64,000 nucleotides of DNA, from NCBI GenBank assembly GCA_029582265.1, contig CM055828.1, positions 11,076,942-11,140,941 of the forward strand. Direction: 5' to 3'. Shown piece after piece: positions 1-10,959 of the stretch. The stretch is from Zoroaster sp. YZ-2022. Its lineage: Eukaryota > Echinodermata > Asteroidea > Forcipulatida > Zoroasteridae. The notes under the pieces are model-generated. The model was not told where the DNA came from, did not search any database, and worked only from the letters and a program-made list of their open reading frames with translations. Position numbers and translations under genes: made by a program. The stretch's first letter is position 1, and the number at the start of each line of letters is the position of its first letter.

Positions 1-515
1 TCTGGTAATTGAATTCCATGAATTTTGACATTTTTTCTTATCAAACTGGCTAGCCCTTCTGCGCAAATGGAGTACAATAATGGAGACAATGGGCAGCCTT
101 GTCTTATTCCTCTGGTGACTTTGAAAGGTTCAGTTATAAAAGTATTGACTATTATCGCACTTGAAGGATTACTGTACAATTTCTTTATCCACTTAATTAA
201 ACCATTTGGAATACACATTTTAGCCATAACAGAAAACATATATTTCCATTCAATCCTATCAATAGCCTTTTCTTGATCTATACTTAGGATAGCAGCATGT
301 TTGTTCTCGCTGTTGATGTAATAAATAGTATCTCTTAAAGTCATTAGATTATCATGAATATTTCTGCCTTATACACCACATGACTGGTCGTCGCAAATAA
401 TATCGGGCATAATTATTTTCAAACGGTTAGTTATAATTTTGGCAATTATTTTGTAATCAACATTCATAAGGCTGATTGGCCTCCAATTCTTTAAATCACA
501 CCTTTCTCCTTTGTT
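1..515 (-). pseudogene. LINE A reverse transcriptase, core segment
   Basis: The minus-strand translation shows DLKNWRPISL, then a CGV-stop-GRNIHDNL stretch, AIDRIEW, and RQGCPLSPLLY. These are successive RT core blocks. LINE B has a lysine codon where this copy has the stop near 370, so the stop is a mutation. The reading frame differs from 516-1085, so there is a frameshift near 515, next to an A/T run. The YADD-type catalytic block would lie beyond the window. Confidence 0.8.
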
Positions 516-1085
516 TTAAAAAATAAGACGTATAAGAGCTGTATTCATCAAATCAGGAAGTGCATCAGTATTTGTGCAGGTTTGAATTACCTCCATGAAA
601 TCATGTTTTATTAGAGGCCAAAAGGTTTGATAAAACTCTACTGTTAACCCATCTAATCCTGGAGATTTACCCTTATTCATTTGATTCAGTGCCTGAAAGG
701 TTTCAATTTCATCAAATTCTTTTTCTAGGGTCGAGGTGATATCGTCATTGAAATTTACTTCATTTATAGCCTCTAGAGTAGTTTGCATTTGATCACTATC
801 AATTGTTTCAGTTGAATACAGCTCCTTATAAAAATAACTAACACACCTACACATAGAAATTGGTTCGTCGTGAAATTTACCATTATTGTCTTTTGTACAT
901 GTTAAAACATTCTCATTGACCCTTTGTTTCTCCGAGTTTAGGAAATATCTACTTGGTTTTTCTTCATCTACTCGCTTGGTGATGTGTAATCTGATACGAG
1001 ACTTTTCGAATTGTTTCATTTCATGTTTTTTAAATTGGTTCTCAATTTCATTGATCTCATCGGGGGGACAAAATGGCCTTGCCAA
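516..1085 (-). pseudogene. LINE A reverse transcriptase, N-terminal segment
   Basis: This 189-codon open stretch begins with a charged linker (KPSRYFLNSEKQ) typical of the region between endonuclease and RT. It ends with the first RT block, KGKSPGLDGLTVEFYQTFW. LINE B has a matching linker at 15604-16002 (KPSKYFLSSQKQ). The methionine is only the first ATG in an open stretch, because the element would encode one continuous ORF2. The frame is lost at the 3' end by a frameshift. Confidence 0.8.
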
Positions 1086-1168
1086 TAAATTATTGAATGT
1101 TTTTTGTAAGTGGTTGTGATAGCGTTTTTCTTTCTTATTTTTTTTTCAAAACCGTAATCCTTAATAAT

Positions 1169-1986
1169 TTATTTTAGTTTCGTTTTGCCCATGTCCCACC
1201 AATTTAAAATATTGCCATTAACATGTTTCTTTGTTTTCCAGTAGCCCCAAAATAATTCAATTCTGGTTTTGAACTGTTCATCATCTAGAAGGGAATTGTT
1301 ACATACCCACCTCCCGGGTACACGGGTGGTATCTTGTTTGTTAAGGCGAAAGTTAACGTTTCTATGATCTGTGGTACCCATAGCAGTCAAATTAACATCT
1401 GTAACTGAATGAAGAAGTTCGTTTGAAATAAAGAAATAATCAATTCTGCTAGGTCTTTTCAAGACTTTGTGATAAAAGGTATGGCCATTATCATTGGGAT
1501 ATATAGTCCGCCAAACATCGTACATTTCATTCTCTTGGATAATGTTTTGTAAGTCAGCAACACTCCTATCATTTGTTTTTATTTCGTCAAGTTGACAGTT
1601 AAAGTCGCCTGCTACTATCCAATTTTCCCCTTCTTGTAAACGCTTCATTAAATCTTGAAAAAAAAATATTTTCTAGGGTACATTGAATTAGGAGCGTACA
1701 CTGACATAATTGAGAGATTAATAGATTTCCATGTAATATCTTATTTAACCCAACGACCTTCCGCATTTCTTTGACCATGGTTAAAGTAAATCTCTCCTCC
1801 CCATTGTTGACGCCATAAAGTTTCATCCTTTAAATTGCTATGAGTTTCTTGGAGACAAATTATATCATGTTTTTCTCGTAAAAGGTGTTCGAACAAAACT
1901 TCCCTCTTTAAATTGTTCCTCAGACCGTTCACATTGAGGGTAGCTATTCTAATCATTAAAAGTAACAGAAGTGCGACATAAACCAT
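1169..1986 (-). pseudogene. LINE A apurinic/apyrimidinic-type endonuclease domain
   Basis: The domain would nick target DNA for target-primed reverse transcription. Visible signatures in order are ATLNVNGLR, QETHS, SVYAPNS, AGDFNCQLD, SRIDYFF and TDHRNV, which cover the usual catalytic Glu, Asp/Asn and Asp-His positions. The frame changes near 1650-1740. Compared with LINE B, the segment between HGQRN and EGRWVK is missing, about 22 codons, so the domain is internally deleted as well as frameshifted. Confidence 0.85.
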
Positions 1987-2020
1987 GAATCAGAAGAAAG
2001 ATGTTGGGCTGACAACTCAC

Positions 2021-3382
2021 TTAAAAGTCTCTTCTTCCCCTTCCTCTTCGGTTTGTGTAGGGCATGGATCTATTCGAGATAGCGTTTGTCCCTGTTCCTC
2101 TTCTTTTTCGGAAACGTTGAATACCTTGTTTTACCCATAGCACTAAGTCTTCGTTCTGTGGATTGGCTTCGACTGCATTGTATGTCTCCATTGATTGCTC
2201 AGAATCGCTGCTTTGCAAATCGTCTTCGTAGTTAGGAGGTCGAGTTCTTTCCAGGTTTTTCCTTTTCCCAGTTTTGCCTTTTCCTTTAACAGCATCGGCC
2301 CAGTTCTTTGTCTCCGCGTTATTGATTTTGCTTTGTTCAGTTGTGTCACTCGTTCGTTGTTTTTGAGGTGTAGGTCGAGTTGATGGTCCTGCCGTGTCTT
2401 CTGATGACCGATTCCGCTGAGAATCATGTCTTGGGTTGTTCACGTTGACCGCCTTATGTGTTGGTTTGTCAACTTTTGCGGGGTCCTACTCTACCGGTTT
2501 CTTTGCAGTTGAAGGCGTCTTCTCCGTCTGCGTTGTCTCGTTCTCGTCCGTTGCTTGTGGTGTGTTGGTTCTGATTTCTGTATTCTCTTCTGGTTGTTTG
2601 TTAGCTTTTTCACTTTGTGTTTCCGCTTCTTGTGGGTTGTTTTCAATGTTCTTGTTCATTTCATCCATCTTTCTTGCCTTTTGTGGATGTTCTTCCTCAT
2701 CTTCTGCGTCCTCGAATTCACTGACTGTTCCTCCATCTGTATCATTCCCATCCGTGCTCGGGTCCTTGTCTGGTGGAGCTGTGGTGTCAATTTCGTCTGC
2801 CCCTTCTTCATCTGTAGTATCCCAAAAGCCAGTTTTCTCTGTGTTTCTTTCTTGTCTCCTATGTTGTTCTGCTCTATGTCCTGGCTTACCACACACAAAA
2901 CATTTTCCTTGCATGCTGCAATCTCTTGCTATGTGTCCTGGCTGATGGCACAGTCGACATGTTCTGATTTGGCTTCGATGTCTTATCGGCAACGTGAAGT
3001 TCCCAACTTGCAAGAAGCTGGGAATGTTTTTTTTACCGTTCTTTATAAGCATACTTCTCACACCTGTTTCAACTGTGTCGTCAAAACTGTGGTACTGTCG
3101 TCGTATGTTGGCTACTGTGCCGTATGGGGATGAGGCAGCAGCAACAGTTTGGTTTGACATCTCGTAGGGCGCTGTCACGTTTGCTACCAACGAGTCCTGA
3201 ATACCTGCTCTTTCGCACGGAATAAGCATCCCTTGAATTGTAACCACCACATTAGAGTGAAACTCTTGCGAATCTGAAGATGAAGTGTGTTTGTGGCTTA
3301 TAATGGTTAACATAAATGATGAAGTAAAATGTGTAAATGAAAACACAAATAACCAAAACACAGAGAAAATCAAATCTTTCAA
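2021..3382 (-). pseudogene. LINE A ORF1, zinc-knuckle RNA-binding protein with one in-frame stop
   Basis: The frame of about 450 codons is interrupted by a single TAG at 2486-2488; the codons on both sides are in the same frame. The middle holds two CCHC-type knuckles, CRLCHQPGHIARDC and CFVCGKPGHRAEQH, the second with His in place of the last Cys. An acidic, Asp/Glu/Thr-rich tail follows, then a basic C-terminus (NRRGRGRRDF). ORF1 proteins of this kind coat the element RNA. The first 30 or so codons are hydrophobic and may not belong to the original ORF1. Confidence 0.8.
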
Positions 3383-3461
3383 GTTGATTGAAGTTTATAA
3401 ACGTTAACTGTAACTGAGAACTGTACACTGGATTGCGATACTCAAGTCCCATACACACTAC

Positions 3462-4440
3462 GTGATCATGCGATGGGAATGCGACAAAATGGCTCACCAC
3501 AGTACTGAATCGACTCACATAAGCAAAACCACGCAGGAGATTGTCAGAGATCACGCTTGCGTTTTCACAGGATTGGGTCATATGCCAGAAAAAGTGCATC
3601 TACAAGTGAATCCCGACAAACGACCTGTGGTCATGCCCCGCGAAGCGTTAATTCCCATCGCAATCAAACCTAACCTCAAGGAGGAACTTGCAAAACTTGA
3701 GTGCTAAAGAATGTTGAAGGACCAACATACTGGGTTTCCAGCTTGGTAAATGTTGTTCAGCCAAGTGGTAAACTTCGTGTCAGTATCGACCCACAATACT
3801 TGAATCAAGCGCTCAAACGTGAACATTATCCATTGCCAGTCATTGATGATGTCCTGCCCAAGCTGGCAAACGTTAAGATTTTCAGCAAGGCAGACTGTAG
3901 GGTTTTTACAATGTGAATTGGGTGAGGATTCATCTCATCTAACAACATGTCAAACTCCATGGGACAGATACAGATGGTGTCGATTACCATTCGAACTCTC
4001 ACCTTCTCCCGAACTTTTCCAAATGAGATTGGATCAGTGCATCGAAGGTTTGACAGGCATTCACACTATCGCTGATGATATTTTTTATTACAGGCTAAGT
4101 GAAACATACGATGAAGCTGAACTAGATCATGAAAAGAATACGACACAATTCCTAAAACGCTGTAAGGAAATGAACATCAAGGTAAATAAAGCTAAGTTTG
4201 AATACAAGTGTGATGAGATCACATTATTTTGGCCACCGTCTCACAATGTCAGGACTCAAACCAGATCCGAGCAAAGTGGAAGCAATTCTTAACATGGAAC
4301 AACGGACGTTGAAGTCATACAGAGATTTGTAGGTCTGGTGAAATACTTATCCAAATTGCTATGTGATCTGTCCGACATTAGTGAACAACTCAGAAGACTA
4401 ACACATAAAGATGTTGAATGGCGTTGGTCTGAGGAACTGT
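3462..4440 (+). mobile_element. Ty3/Gypsy-type reverse transcriptase fragment
   Basis: Consecutive plus-strand frames match Gypsy pol in order: PEKVHLQVNPD, PTYWVSSLV, KLRVSIDPQYLNQALKR, HYPLPVIDDVLPKL, RYRWCRLPFELSPSPELFQ, then the catalytic TIADDI, LKPDPSKVEAIL and the connection region ending at DVEWRWSEE near 4435. No protease, RNase H, integrase or LTR is recognised. There is a stop near 3704 and a frameshift near 3905. It lies head to head with LINE A, with only about 70 bases between them. It is a dead fragment. Confidence 0.85.
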
Positions 4441-5524
4441 TATATTAGAGCAAAAGACAATGATATCGTGGAGAACAACTTAAGACTGGTTTATTCTATA
4501 AGACTGTGTGTCAAAGATGGCGACTTACATGAGTAGTCTTAACATGTTACTCAACCATAAACTTGTCACAAGAGGGCGCTATAACAATATACCATACTCA
4601 AAGTTTAATATTAAATATAATTATCATAGCTCAACAACCACAAGGGGTAAATTCACAATCTGTCCACCATTGTATAGATTGTTAATAATTGTCAAAAAAT
4701 ATTTACACAAAGGTGACCCCAATTTGACCTTACTTCCTGTCCCAACCGGAAGTCAAAGTTTATCTTCAAATGACCTAATGTGACCTTCACTTTATGTCCA
4801 AAAAGGAAGTTCAAATTGAACACATTCTAACGCAAAATTGATAAATGTAGTATTTTGAAGTTGAAATTGATAAAGTTATAAAACAAAATTACGAAATCTT
4901 TTGACATTTCAAAAAATATGATTATGATGTCTTCAATTGCTCACTTGATTGAACCCGAACACCTAGTTTTGTTAGGAGAAAAACTTGATCTCGATGCCTT
5001 ATTAGTTAGTAAAATGATCAGGGAAATATGTTTTTTCAGATGTAAGGTCGTTTTCGATAATGTGTCCAACAAAGGATACAATGTTATCATGAAAAATAAA
5101 AGCAAATTGAAAACAAAATCTGTTTGAATGTAACTAATAAAAGAATCTTTCACTGACCTGTACACGAAAAACAATGATATGTGTAGCCCTTCGAGTTTGT
5201 TTTCCATATATAATTATTTCATGGTTTGATGGTAACAAATATGCTTCATAATGTAAATTATTTAGATTTTTGTACTATTTTGTTAAAACCTATTAATTAT
5301 TTTTGATATGATTTCTAGCAGAGTAAATTTTTACCCGCTCATATATTTATATTGCCAGTTAATTCGAGTCTTTTTCAGGCCACCATTTTTATTTTATTCA
5401 AAAAGATCCAATTATGTGTCGACTTGTGTTTGATTTATTGAATAAAAGAAGCTGTATAGCTTCAACGCAAAAAGAAGAAAAAAATGCCGACACGCGGGTC
5501 TGAGTTGTTTTTCTCCTTAGCTTA
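4441..5524. other. Unassigned AT-rich sequence
   Basis: Nothing recognisable is seen here apart from short open stretches at 4508-4783 and 4918-5127 that match no family I know. The first few hundred bases could be the untranslated or LTR end of the Gypsy fragment, but no terminal repeat pair is visible. Confidence 0.4.
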
Positions 5525-5890
5525 ATTATCATATTTTTTTTTCATTTCGTTTCATTTATTGATTTTACAGGTAGAAAAACAAATAAACACAAATTTACAT
5601 TAAATTAACAGAAACAGAAATAAAGGTAGCACCCCTGTAGGATTAAAACAAAAGTAAACCAAATTACTGTCGAGTTGATCTCCTGATGCTACCACTTAGG
5701 AAGTAAACAAATATTGAATCACACAAAGAACGATAAACAAAATGGCTGTATGCACACACAAACAATACTAAATACAAATATAAAAAGTTAATACTACAGA
5801 GTTTGAGTTAGGGCATCTTCTAGGCCAGGGACTAGTAAATGTTTTCTAAGTGAATTAATAAATAAAGATAAACCATAAATAACTGTGTCT

Positions 5891-6517
5891 TTAACATTTG
5901 CTGGTAGCACCTTTCATAATCTTGGAAATCTGTAAAAAAAAAATAAAATAAAAATAAAAAAGGATGAGCAGCATTTGATGAGAAAACTTAACTTCAGTGT
6001 GTCTACGATTAACAGGGATAAGATCAATAGGAATATCAAATTTATTATATAAACATTTAATAACAAACACAATTGAAAGGAAATGAATTATGTTGTTTAA
6101 AAAAGTAAGACCCAACTTAACACACCTATCGGAATACTCAATTTCATTATCAGAATTAATTAAAGCCCTTCTCGGCAGGCCTAAACAAAAACGGGTGAAA
6201 CGTCTCTGTACCTTCTCAAGCCTTTCTTGCTGGGTAGTACGGACAGGGCACCAGACAGGGGCTGCATACTCAAGTATGGGTCTGCTAATTGAGCGAAAAA
6301 GTGAAATAAGAATTTTAGGGTCCCTAGTTTTAACTATTCTACCAATAAATCCATTTAGCCTAGTGACTTTGGAAGTAACAGTGTTAATATGGGATTTCCA
6401 GCTTAAGTCCCTGGAAATAATAACACCGAGGTATTTGTAGTTATCACCATTTTCCAAATTGTAATCACCAATATTATACAGTTGTTTAGCAGGATTTCTA
6501 GAACGGGTCACAGTCAT
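5891..6517 (-). pseudogene. LINE C C-terminal region after the RT
   Basis: The open stretch contains YKYLGVIISRDLSW, RPILEYAAPVWCP and ERLEKVQRRFTR, which follow the RT catalytic blocks in Jockey, CR1 and related LINEs. These are the thumb and connection segments. The last 20 or so residues, rich in Phe and Tyr, come from an A/T-rich 3' flank and probably lie outside the original protein. Confidence 0.85.
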
Positions 6518-6569
6518 TAGCTTAATTTATTTGGGTTTAAAGCCATACAGTTTAAATTACACCAGGTGT

Positions 6570-7010
6570 TTATGTGCTGCAGATCATTCTGGAGTGCCAC
6601 TTCATCATTATGAGTTTTAATGACTCTATACAAAACAGTGCCATCTGCATATTGACGAAGATTCGACTGAACACAAAATGGCAAATCAAAAGGAAAATGT
6701 TGAAAAATAGAGGTCCAAAAACATATCCCTGTGGCACACCAGAATGAACTGTAGCCCAGTCAGATGATGATCCCATAAACTGAACCCGTTCAGACCTATT
6801 TGTAAGATAAGACTTGAACCAGTCCAACATTGAACCACAAACACCATATTTATGCAATTTGTTCAAAAGAACTTGATGACTCACACGATCAAATGCTTTA
6901 GACCAATCTAAAAATATGGCATCAATGCGGGAGGCTTCCGGAACATCAAGTGCATTGGCCCAGCTATGATAAAGGGTTGTCAATTGAGTAATGCAGGAGC
7001 GCTTAGGCAA
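6570..7010 (-). pseudogene. LINE C central reverse transcriptase blocks
   Basis: Motifs FLDWSKAFDRVSHQVLL, WFKSYLTNR and HSGVPQGYVFGPLFF are clear RT blocks. The next block, which should be YADD, is in a different frame and reads YADG near 6640-6655. The catalytic Asp pair is therefore broken and the frame is shifted between PQG and the catalytic loop. Confidence 0.85.
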
Positions 7011-7033
7011 AAACCCATGTTGAGTAGGTGAGA

Positions 7034-7652
7034 TTATCCCCCTCTATACATATGATTAATGAGATGTTTACAGACAACCCTTTCAAGAATCTTACCAACA
7101 ACAGAACAGAGTGAAATGGGTCTATAATTAGACATAACATGAGCATCACCAGTTTTAAGTAATGGAACAACATTCGCTAGCTTCCATTCATGAGAAACTA
7201 CAACACCAGAGGCAAGCGAAACATTAACAATTTTAGCTAATGGCTGGGCTAAACTATCACAAGTTAGTTTAAGCAACATTTGAGATATGTCATCAGGACC
7301 ACAAAATTTATGCATGTTAAATTCAGAAAGGAGTTGTTAAACTTCAATCGGAGTTGTTGAAATGTTACAAAAACGAAAATCAGTATACTGATATAATAGT
7401 GTGATCACAAGAGATATCAATGATATTATTAGAGTCACTACTTAAATTTCTCTGGCAAATAAGGTTGAAATTCTGAGCAATATTGACCGGAACGCCATTT
7501 TCAGTTTGAAAACTTGTAATTGTACTCTTTCGACGCTGGGTACTAACAAACGACCAGAACCTTTTAGGATTAGATGAACAATTCATGGCCATGTCATTGA
7601 TATAAGGATGTACATCTACATATAGCCACAAGTGTCTTTGGCGTTGGCTCAA
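7034..7652 (-). pseudogene. LINE C linker and first RT blocks
   Basis: The part at 7380-7652 has PKRFWSFVSTQRRKS, a linker upstream of the RT. The part at 7034-7315 has GPDDISQMLLK, EWKLANVVPLLKTGD, NYRPISLCSVVGKILERVV, the standard opening RT blocks of Jockey/CR1-type elements. A stop and frame change separate the two parts. Confidence 0.85.
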
Positions 7653-7924
7653 ATCAACTGTTAAGGAGGGTAACTTGCTTTACATCATAAGGTGGGAATA
7701 ATTATATCTCTCCAAAGATTTTAGAAGCGTAGGACAAAAGCAATCATCTACCCATTATAATGTATTTTGGCATCAAATTTCAATCCTGCAAAATTCTTAA
7801 CCACGCAAGAAAAACCATTTCAAAAAGGACACTTTAATAATAATATATAAAATAATAATAAAATAATCCATCATTGTTAGAATGTTAAAAAACTGAAATT
7901 TTATCAAAAAGCATCTAGAGCCTT

Positions 7925-8560
7925 GGAACTTCATGGTTTCTTGAACGGGCACCGGATCCCAGCCCGATGTGGTTTTGGTTTAGGTTTTGATTCGCCTGAT
8001 TCAACAAGTTTCAACAAAATTGCTGCACACTGTTGCGTCATTCCGTGCCAACTCACCTAAAATTTTGAAACTTTGACAGTAAACAATCTACTGTGGGTGT
8101 AATGAACACCCACAAAATGTTGGCTCCCAAATTCTTGTCGTTATTAAGATATGACCCTTTAAACATTTTAGCCCCGCCCCCTTTTTTACCCCCTATATCG
8201 GGTCGGTGAGTTTATGGCAATTTCAGAGGCTTATATCTCAAAATCCGGAAAAGATATTCCCCTGAAAATTGATATTTATGATGACTGGAACCCAAATTAT
8301 CAGAATATTTTGTCAAAAGTGGTATACAACATTTACTTTTTATTTCAGGGAATATAGTCAGGGGTGTTATGTCATCCCGTGGGTACTGAGTGATTAGAAG
8401 ATCCCACCTATCTAAACATGTCATATTGGTACTAGAGAACACAAAAAATAATGTTGGCAATTTTGAAAGTGTTGTGGAGGGCAGCCATCTTGGATTTTAA
8501 AATGGCCGCCATTTAAGGTTTATTTTTTCAATAACTCTGGCTACGAATGTAGTACAAGCT
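7925..8560 (+). repeat. Left terminal inverted repeat arm
   Basis: It matches the right arm at 13330-13735 in inverse orientation with many small indels, and I judge it clearly above chance by eye. The inner part carries two copies of an ATGGCCGCC/GGCGGCCAT word around 8485-8515, which recurs at 8710 and, in the right arm, at 13335-13370. No open reading frame of note lies in it. Short frames seen here are not conserved in the other arm. Confidence 0.65.
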
Positions 8561-8653
8561 GATTTTGGTGGCAAAACCTACATTTACCATAAAAAGGAAG
8601 TAGCGAAACATATATTTGACATGATCAGAGTAAGTTATGTTTGGTTTGTCAGC

Positions 8654-8690
8654 CCATGGAGGTAGAATTAGTCTAATTCTACCTCCATGG
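8654..8690. repeat. Perfect 18-bp hairpin inside the left arm
   Basis: CCATGGAGGTAGAATTAG at 8654-8671 is followed, after one base, by its exact reverse complement at 8673-8690. Imperfect pairing continues outward (GTTTGG and CCAAAC). The right arm has no matching hairpin, so it arose after the arms diverged or belongs to another small insertion. Confidence 0.9.
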
Positions 8691-8770
8691 TCAGCCAAAC
8701 TGAAAATTAAAATGGCCGCCATTATCATATATTTGAGTAGTGTATCCTTTCAGAAAGAGTATAAAAACAG

Positions 8771-9418
8771 TCATGTTGGCGTCCGTCTGTCTCTACAATG
8801 GAGTTCTGCGCCGTGGTTCAGTCTCTTGTTGGATTGCAGCGCCATGTTGCAGTTGTTGCAGGTGAATTCCGCGCCTGGCTCTGTAGGTGCTGATGCTGCC
8901 CTCTGCCGTCTGCGCTCTCTCCTCTCTTCCCATTGATCCTCTCTCTTCTCCTCACTCCTCTGGACACCCGCCTTCACAGTCATTCTCCAGCTGCTGCGGT
9001 CAGCAGCTACAGCCTCCCAGCCTTCTGGGTCGATGTCACCTGCCCTCATATCTCGTTTACAAACGTCCTTGTAACGTAGGACAGGTCTTCCGGTGGGTCT
9101 GGAGCCAGTAGCAAGCTCGCCGTACAGCATGACCTTTGGGATTCGGCCATCATCCATTTGTCTGACGTGGCCGAGCCAGCGCAGGCGCCGCTGGGTGAGC
9201 AGCACGAACATACATGGGATGCCTGCCTGGTCAAGGACGTTCTTGTTTGGGATGCGGTCTTGCCATGTGATGCCCAAGATTCTTCTGAGGTTGCGCAGGT
9301 GGAAGGTGTTGAGTTTGCGCTCTTGGCGGGAGTAGAGGGTCCATGCTTCGCTGCAGTAGAGCAGTGTGCCTAGCACGCAGGCTCGATGTACCTGCATCTT
9401 GGTGTTGATGGTCAACAT
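8771..9418 (-). pseudogene. Nested LINE C-terminal domain with Cys/His motif
   Basis: Signatures are LLYCSEAWTLYSRQERKLN, HLRNLRRILGITWQDRI, RRLRWLGHVRQMDDGRIPK and ELATGSRPTGRPVLRYKDV, the usual tail of this LINE group. The last 40 residues contain CNNC and two His, a possible zinc-binding element. The stop near 8771 looks like the natural end, so this segment is nearly complete. Confidence 0.85.
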
Positions 9419-9561
9419 GGAATTGTCCCACCCTCTTTGCCAAGCGAGCCATGGCTGTTGCTGCTTTGCCGATCCGCTTGTTCAGCTCGGCGTCCAGGGA
9501 GAGGTTGCTGGAGATGGTGGAACCGAGGTACGTGAAGTCCTCCACTACCTCGAGGGTGAAG

Positions 9562-9935
9562 TCACCGATGGAGATGTTTGGGGTACTTAAGGCCGATGGT
9601 CAAGCCAAACTCTCTGCATGCATGTGCGAAGCAGTTGATGAGTCGCTGTAGTGCCTCCTGAGAGTGTGCAGTCAGTGTTGCGTCGTCGACGAAGAGCATC
9701 TCTCTTATGAGTACCTGCCGCACTTTGGTCTTTGCTCTAAGGCGGGCAAAGTTGAAGAGACTCCCGTCGCTTCTGGTGTGGAGGCGACTGATCGAATGCG
9801 TAGGACAGCAGCACGGAGAGGAAGACATCGCTCTCGATGGTGAATGGGTCCGAGGATGAGCCGTCGTACTGGACGGTGCCCTGCATGTCTTCGTGAAAAG
9901 ACGTGATCATCCTGAGGAGCTTGGGGGACATCCAA
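9562..9935 (-). pseudogene. Nested LINE reverse transcriptase catalytic region
   Basis: Two overlapping frames share the signal. In the frame ending at 9562, MLFVDDATLTAHS contains the RT catalytic loop with the Asp pair (VDD) retained, followed by FAHACREFGLTIGLKY. The preceding region (FHEDMQGTVQYDG at about 9890) is in another frame. The catalytic residues therefore survive but the reading frame does not. Confidence 0.8.
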
Positions 9936-9941
9936 TCTTCT

Positions 9942-10682
9942 TTAGTAGAGTGAAGTGGCCTTTCCTGCTGACCAAGTCGAATTGTTGCAGTCGCTGCGGT
10001 CACCCTTGTTCTTATATAGGGTGACGATGTTGGCGTCTTGCATTTCCTGTGGCACAGTCCCTTCTTCCCAGCACTGTAAAAGGAGTTGGTGCAGGTAGTG
10101 GAGGAGAGCAGTCTTCTTTCCAGCCTTGATGACTTCAGGCGGGATGCCATCTTTTCCTGGAGCTTTGCCGCAGGCTAGGAAATCGATGGCCTTGCCGAGA
10201 TCCTCCACAGAAGGTGGATCGTCGAGCTCCTCCATGACAGGCAGGTTGGCAGTGCTCTCGACAGCTGCATCCGTGACTATGTTCTCCCTTGAATACAGCT
10301 CCTGGTAGTGTTCTGCCCACCTCTCCATCTGTTTGCTCCAGTCCGATATGATGTCGCCGGCAGCTGACTTCAGTGGCGCGATCTTGGTAGTGCTTGGGCC
10401 GAAAGCCTTCTTCATGCCGTCGTACATGCTGCGGATGTTGCCGCAGTCAGCAGAGCGTTGGATGCCCTGACAGAGGTTCAGCCAGTAGTCGTTGGCGCAG
10501 CGTCGAGCAATCCGCTGAGCGTCGTTCCTGGCCTTTCTGAGTGCAGCGAGTGACTTCCCCGAAGGCTCCCTCTTGTAGTTGATGAGCGCTGCTCGTTTGG
10601 CTTCAATTGCTGGCTCTAGTTCAGCAATGCCCGCTTCGAACCAGTCTTGGATCCGCCTTTCTCTTTTGCCGAAGGTGTTCAT
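9942..10682 (-). pseudogene. Nested LINE linker and first RT blocks
   Basis: The 246-codon frame has a basic linker (RKARNDAQRIARR), HYQELYSRENI, then GKAPGKDGIPPEVIKAG and MQDANIVTLYKNKGDRSDCNN. These are the opening RT blocks. The frame breaks after DRSDCNN, where GYRGISLL-type residues would be expected, which points to a deletion or frameshift at about 9970. Confidence 0.85.
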
Positions 10683-10959
10683 GGCGGAATTGTAGATGGC
10701 ATCACGAATGTGATTTCACCTCTCTTCAGCATTGCCGGCAGGGCGATCCTTGAGGGCTTCCTCGATGGAGCTGGCGAAGCTTTCGCGCAGGTCTGGGATT
10801 GCTGTCCTGGCGGTGTTGATGTGTGGGCGTCCTTTCTGCTTTGAGCGGTGGATCCGTTTGGCTGGAGACGTACTTTGCTGCCAACCAGGGAATGGTCTGT
10901 GTCGCAGTCAGCACTGTGGTAGCTGCGTGTGGTGAGAACGCAGTTCAGTGAGGGTGAGA

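Larger units (their letters stand above)
1..3390 (-). mobile_element. LINE A: Tx1/L1-like non-LTR retrotransposon, cut by window edge
   Basis: Read on the minus strand, the order is a zinc-knuckle ORF1 (3382-2021), an apurinic-type endonuclease (1986-1169) and a reverse transcriptase (1085 to position 1). This is the standard order of an APE-type LINE. The RT carries KSPGLDG followed by EFYQTFW, and further on RQGCPLSPLLY, the wording of the L1/Tx1 group; clade placement is inference. The copy is dead: ORF1 has an in-frame stop, the endonuclease has a deletion and frame changes, and the RT has a frameshift near 515 and a stop near 370. It is closely related to LINE B at 14986-17966. The 3' part lies beyond position 1. 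Confidence 0.85.
5525..7690 (-). mobile_element. LINE C: Jockey/CR1-like LINE, 5'-truncated
   Basis: Minus-strand frames give a continuous RT and post-RT region in four pieces: 7652-7380 (linker, PKRFWSF), 7315-7034 (first RT blocks), 7010-6570 (central RT) and 6517-5891 (C-terminal part). No endonuclease is seen upstream of 7690, the usual 5' truncation of LINEs. The A/T-rich stretch 5525-5890 is taken as 3' UTR. Several frameshifts and a changed catalytic motif make the copy inactive. The exact termini and target-site duplication were not found. Confidence 0.85.

Noticed and set aside
2443..2488. A separate second ORF or programmed frameshift in LINE A ORF1
   Set aside because: The codons before and after the TAG at 2486-2488 are in the same frame, so it is a simple nonsense mutation. 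LINE B has a true frameshift at a similar place, but not the same event.
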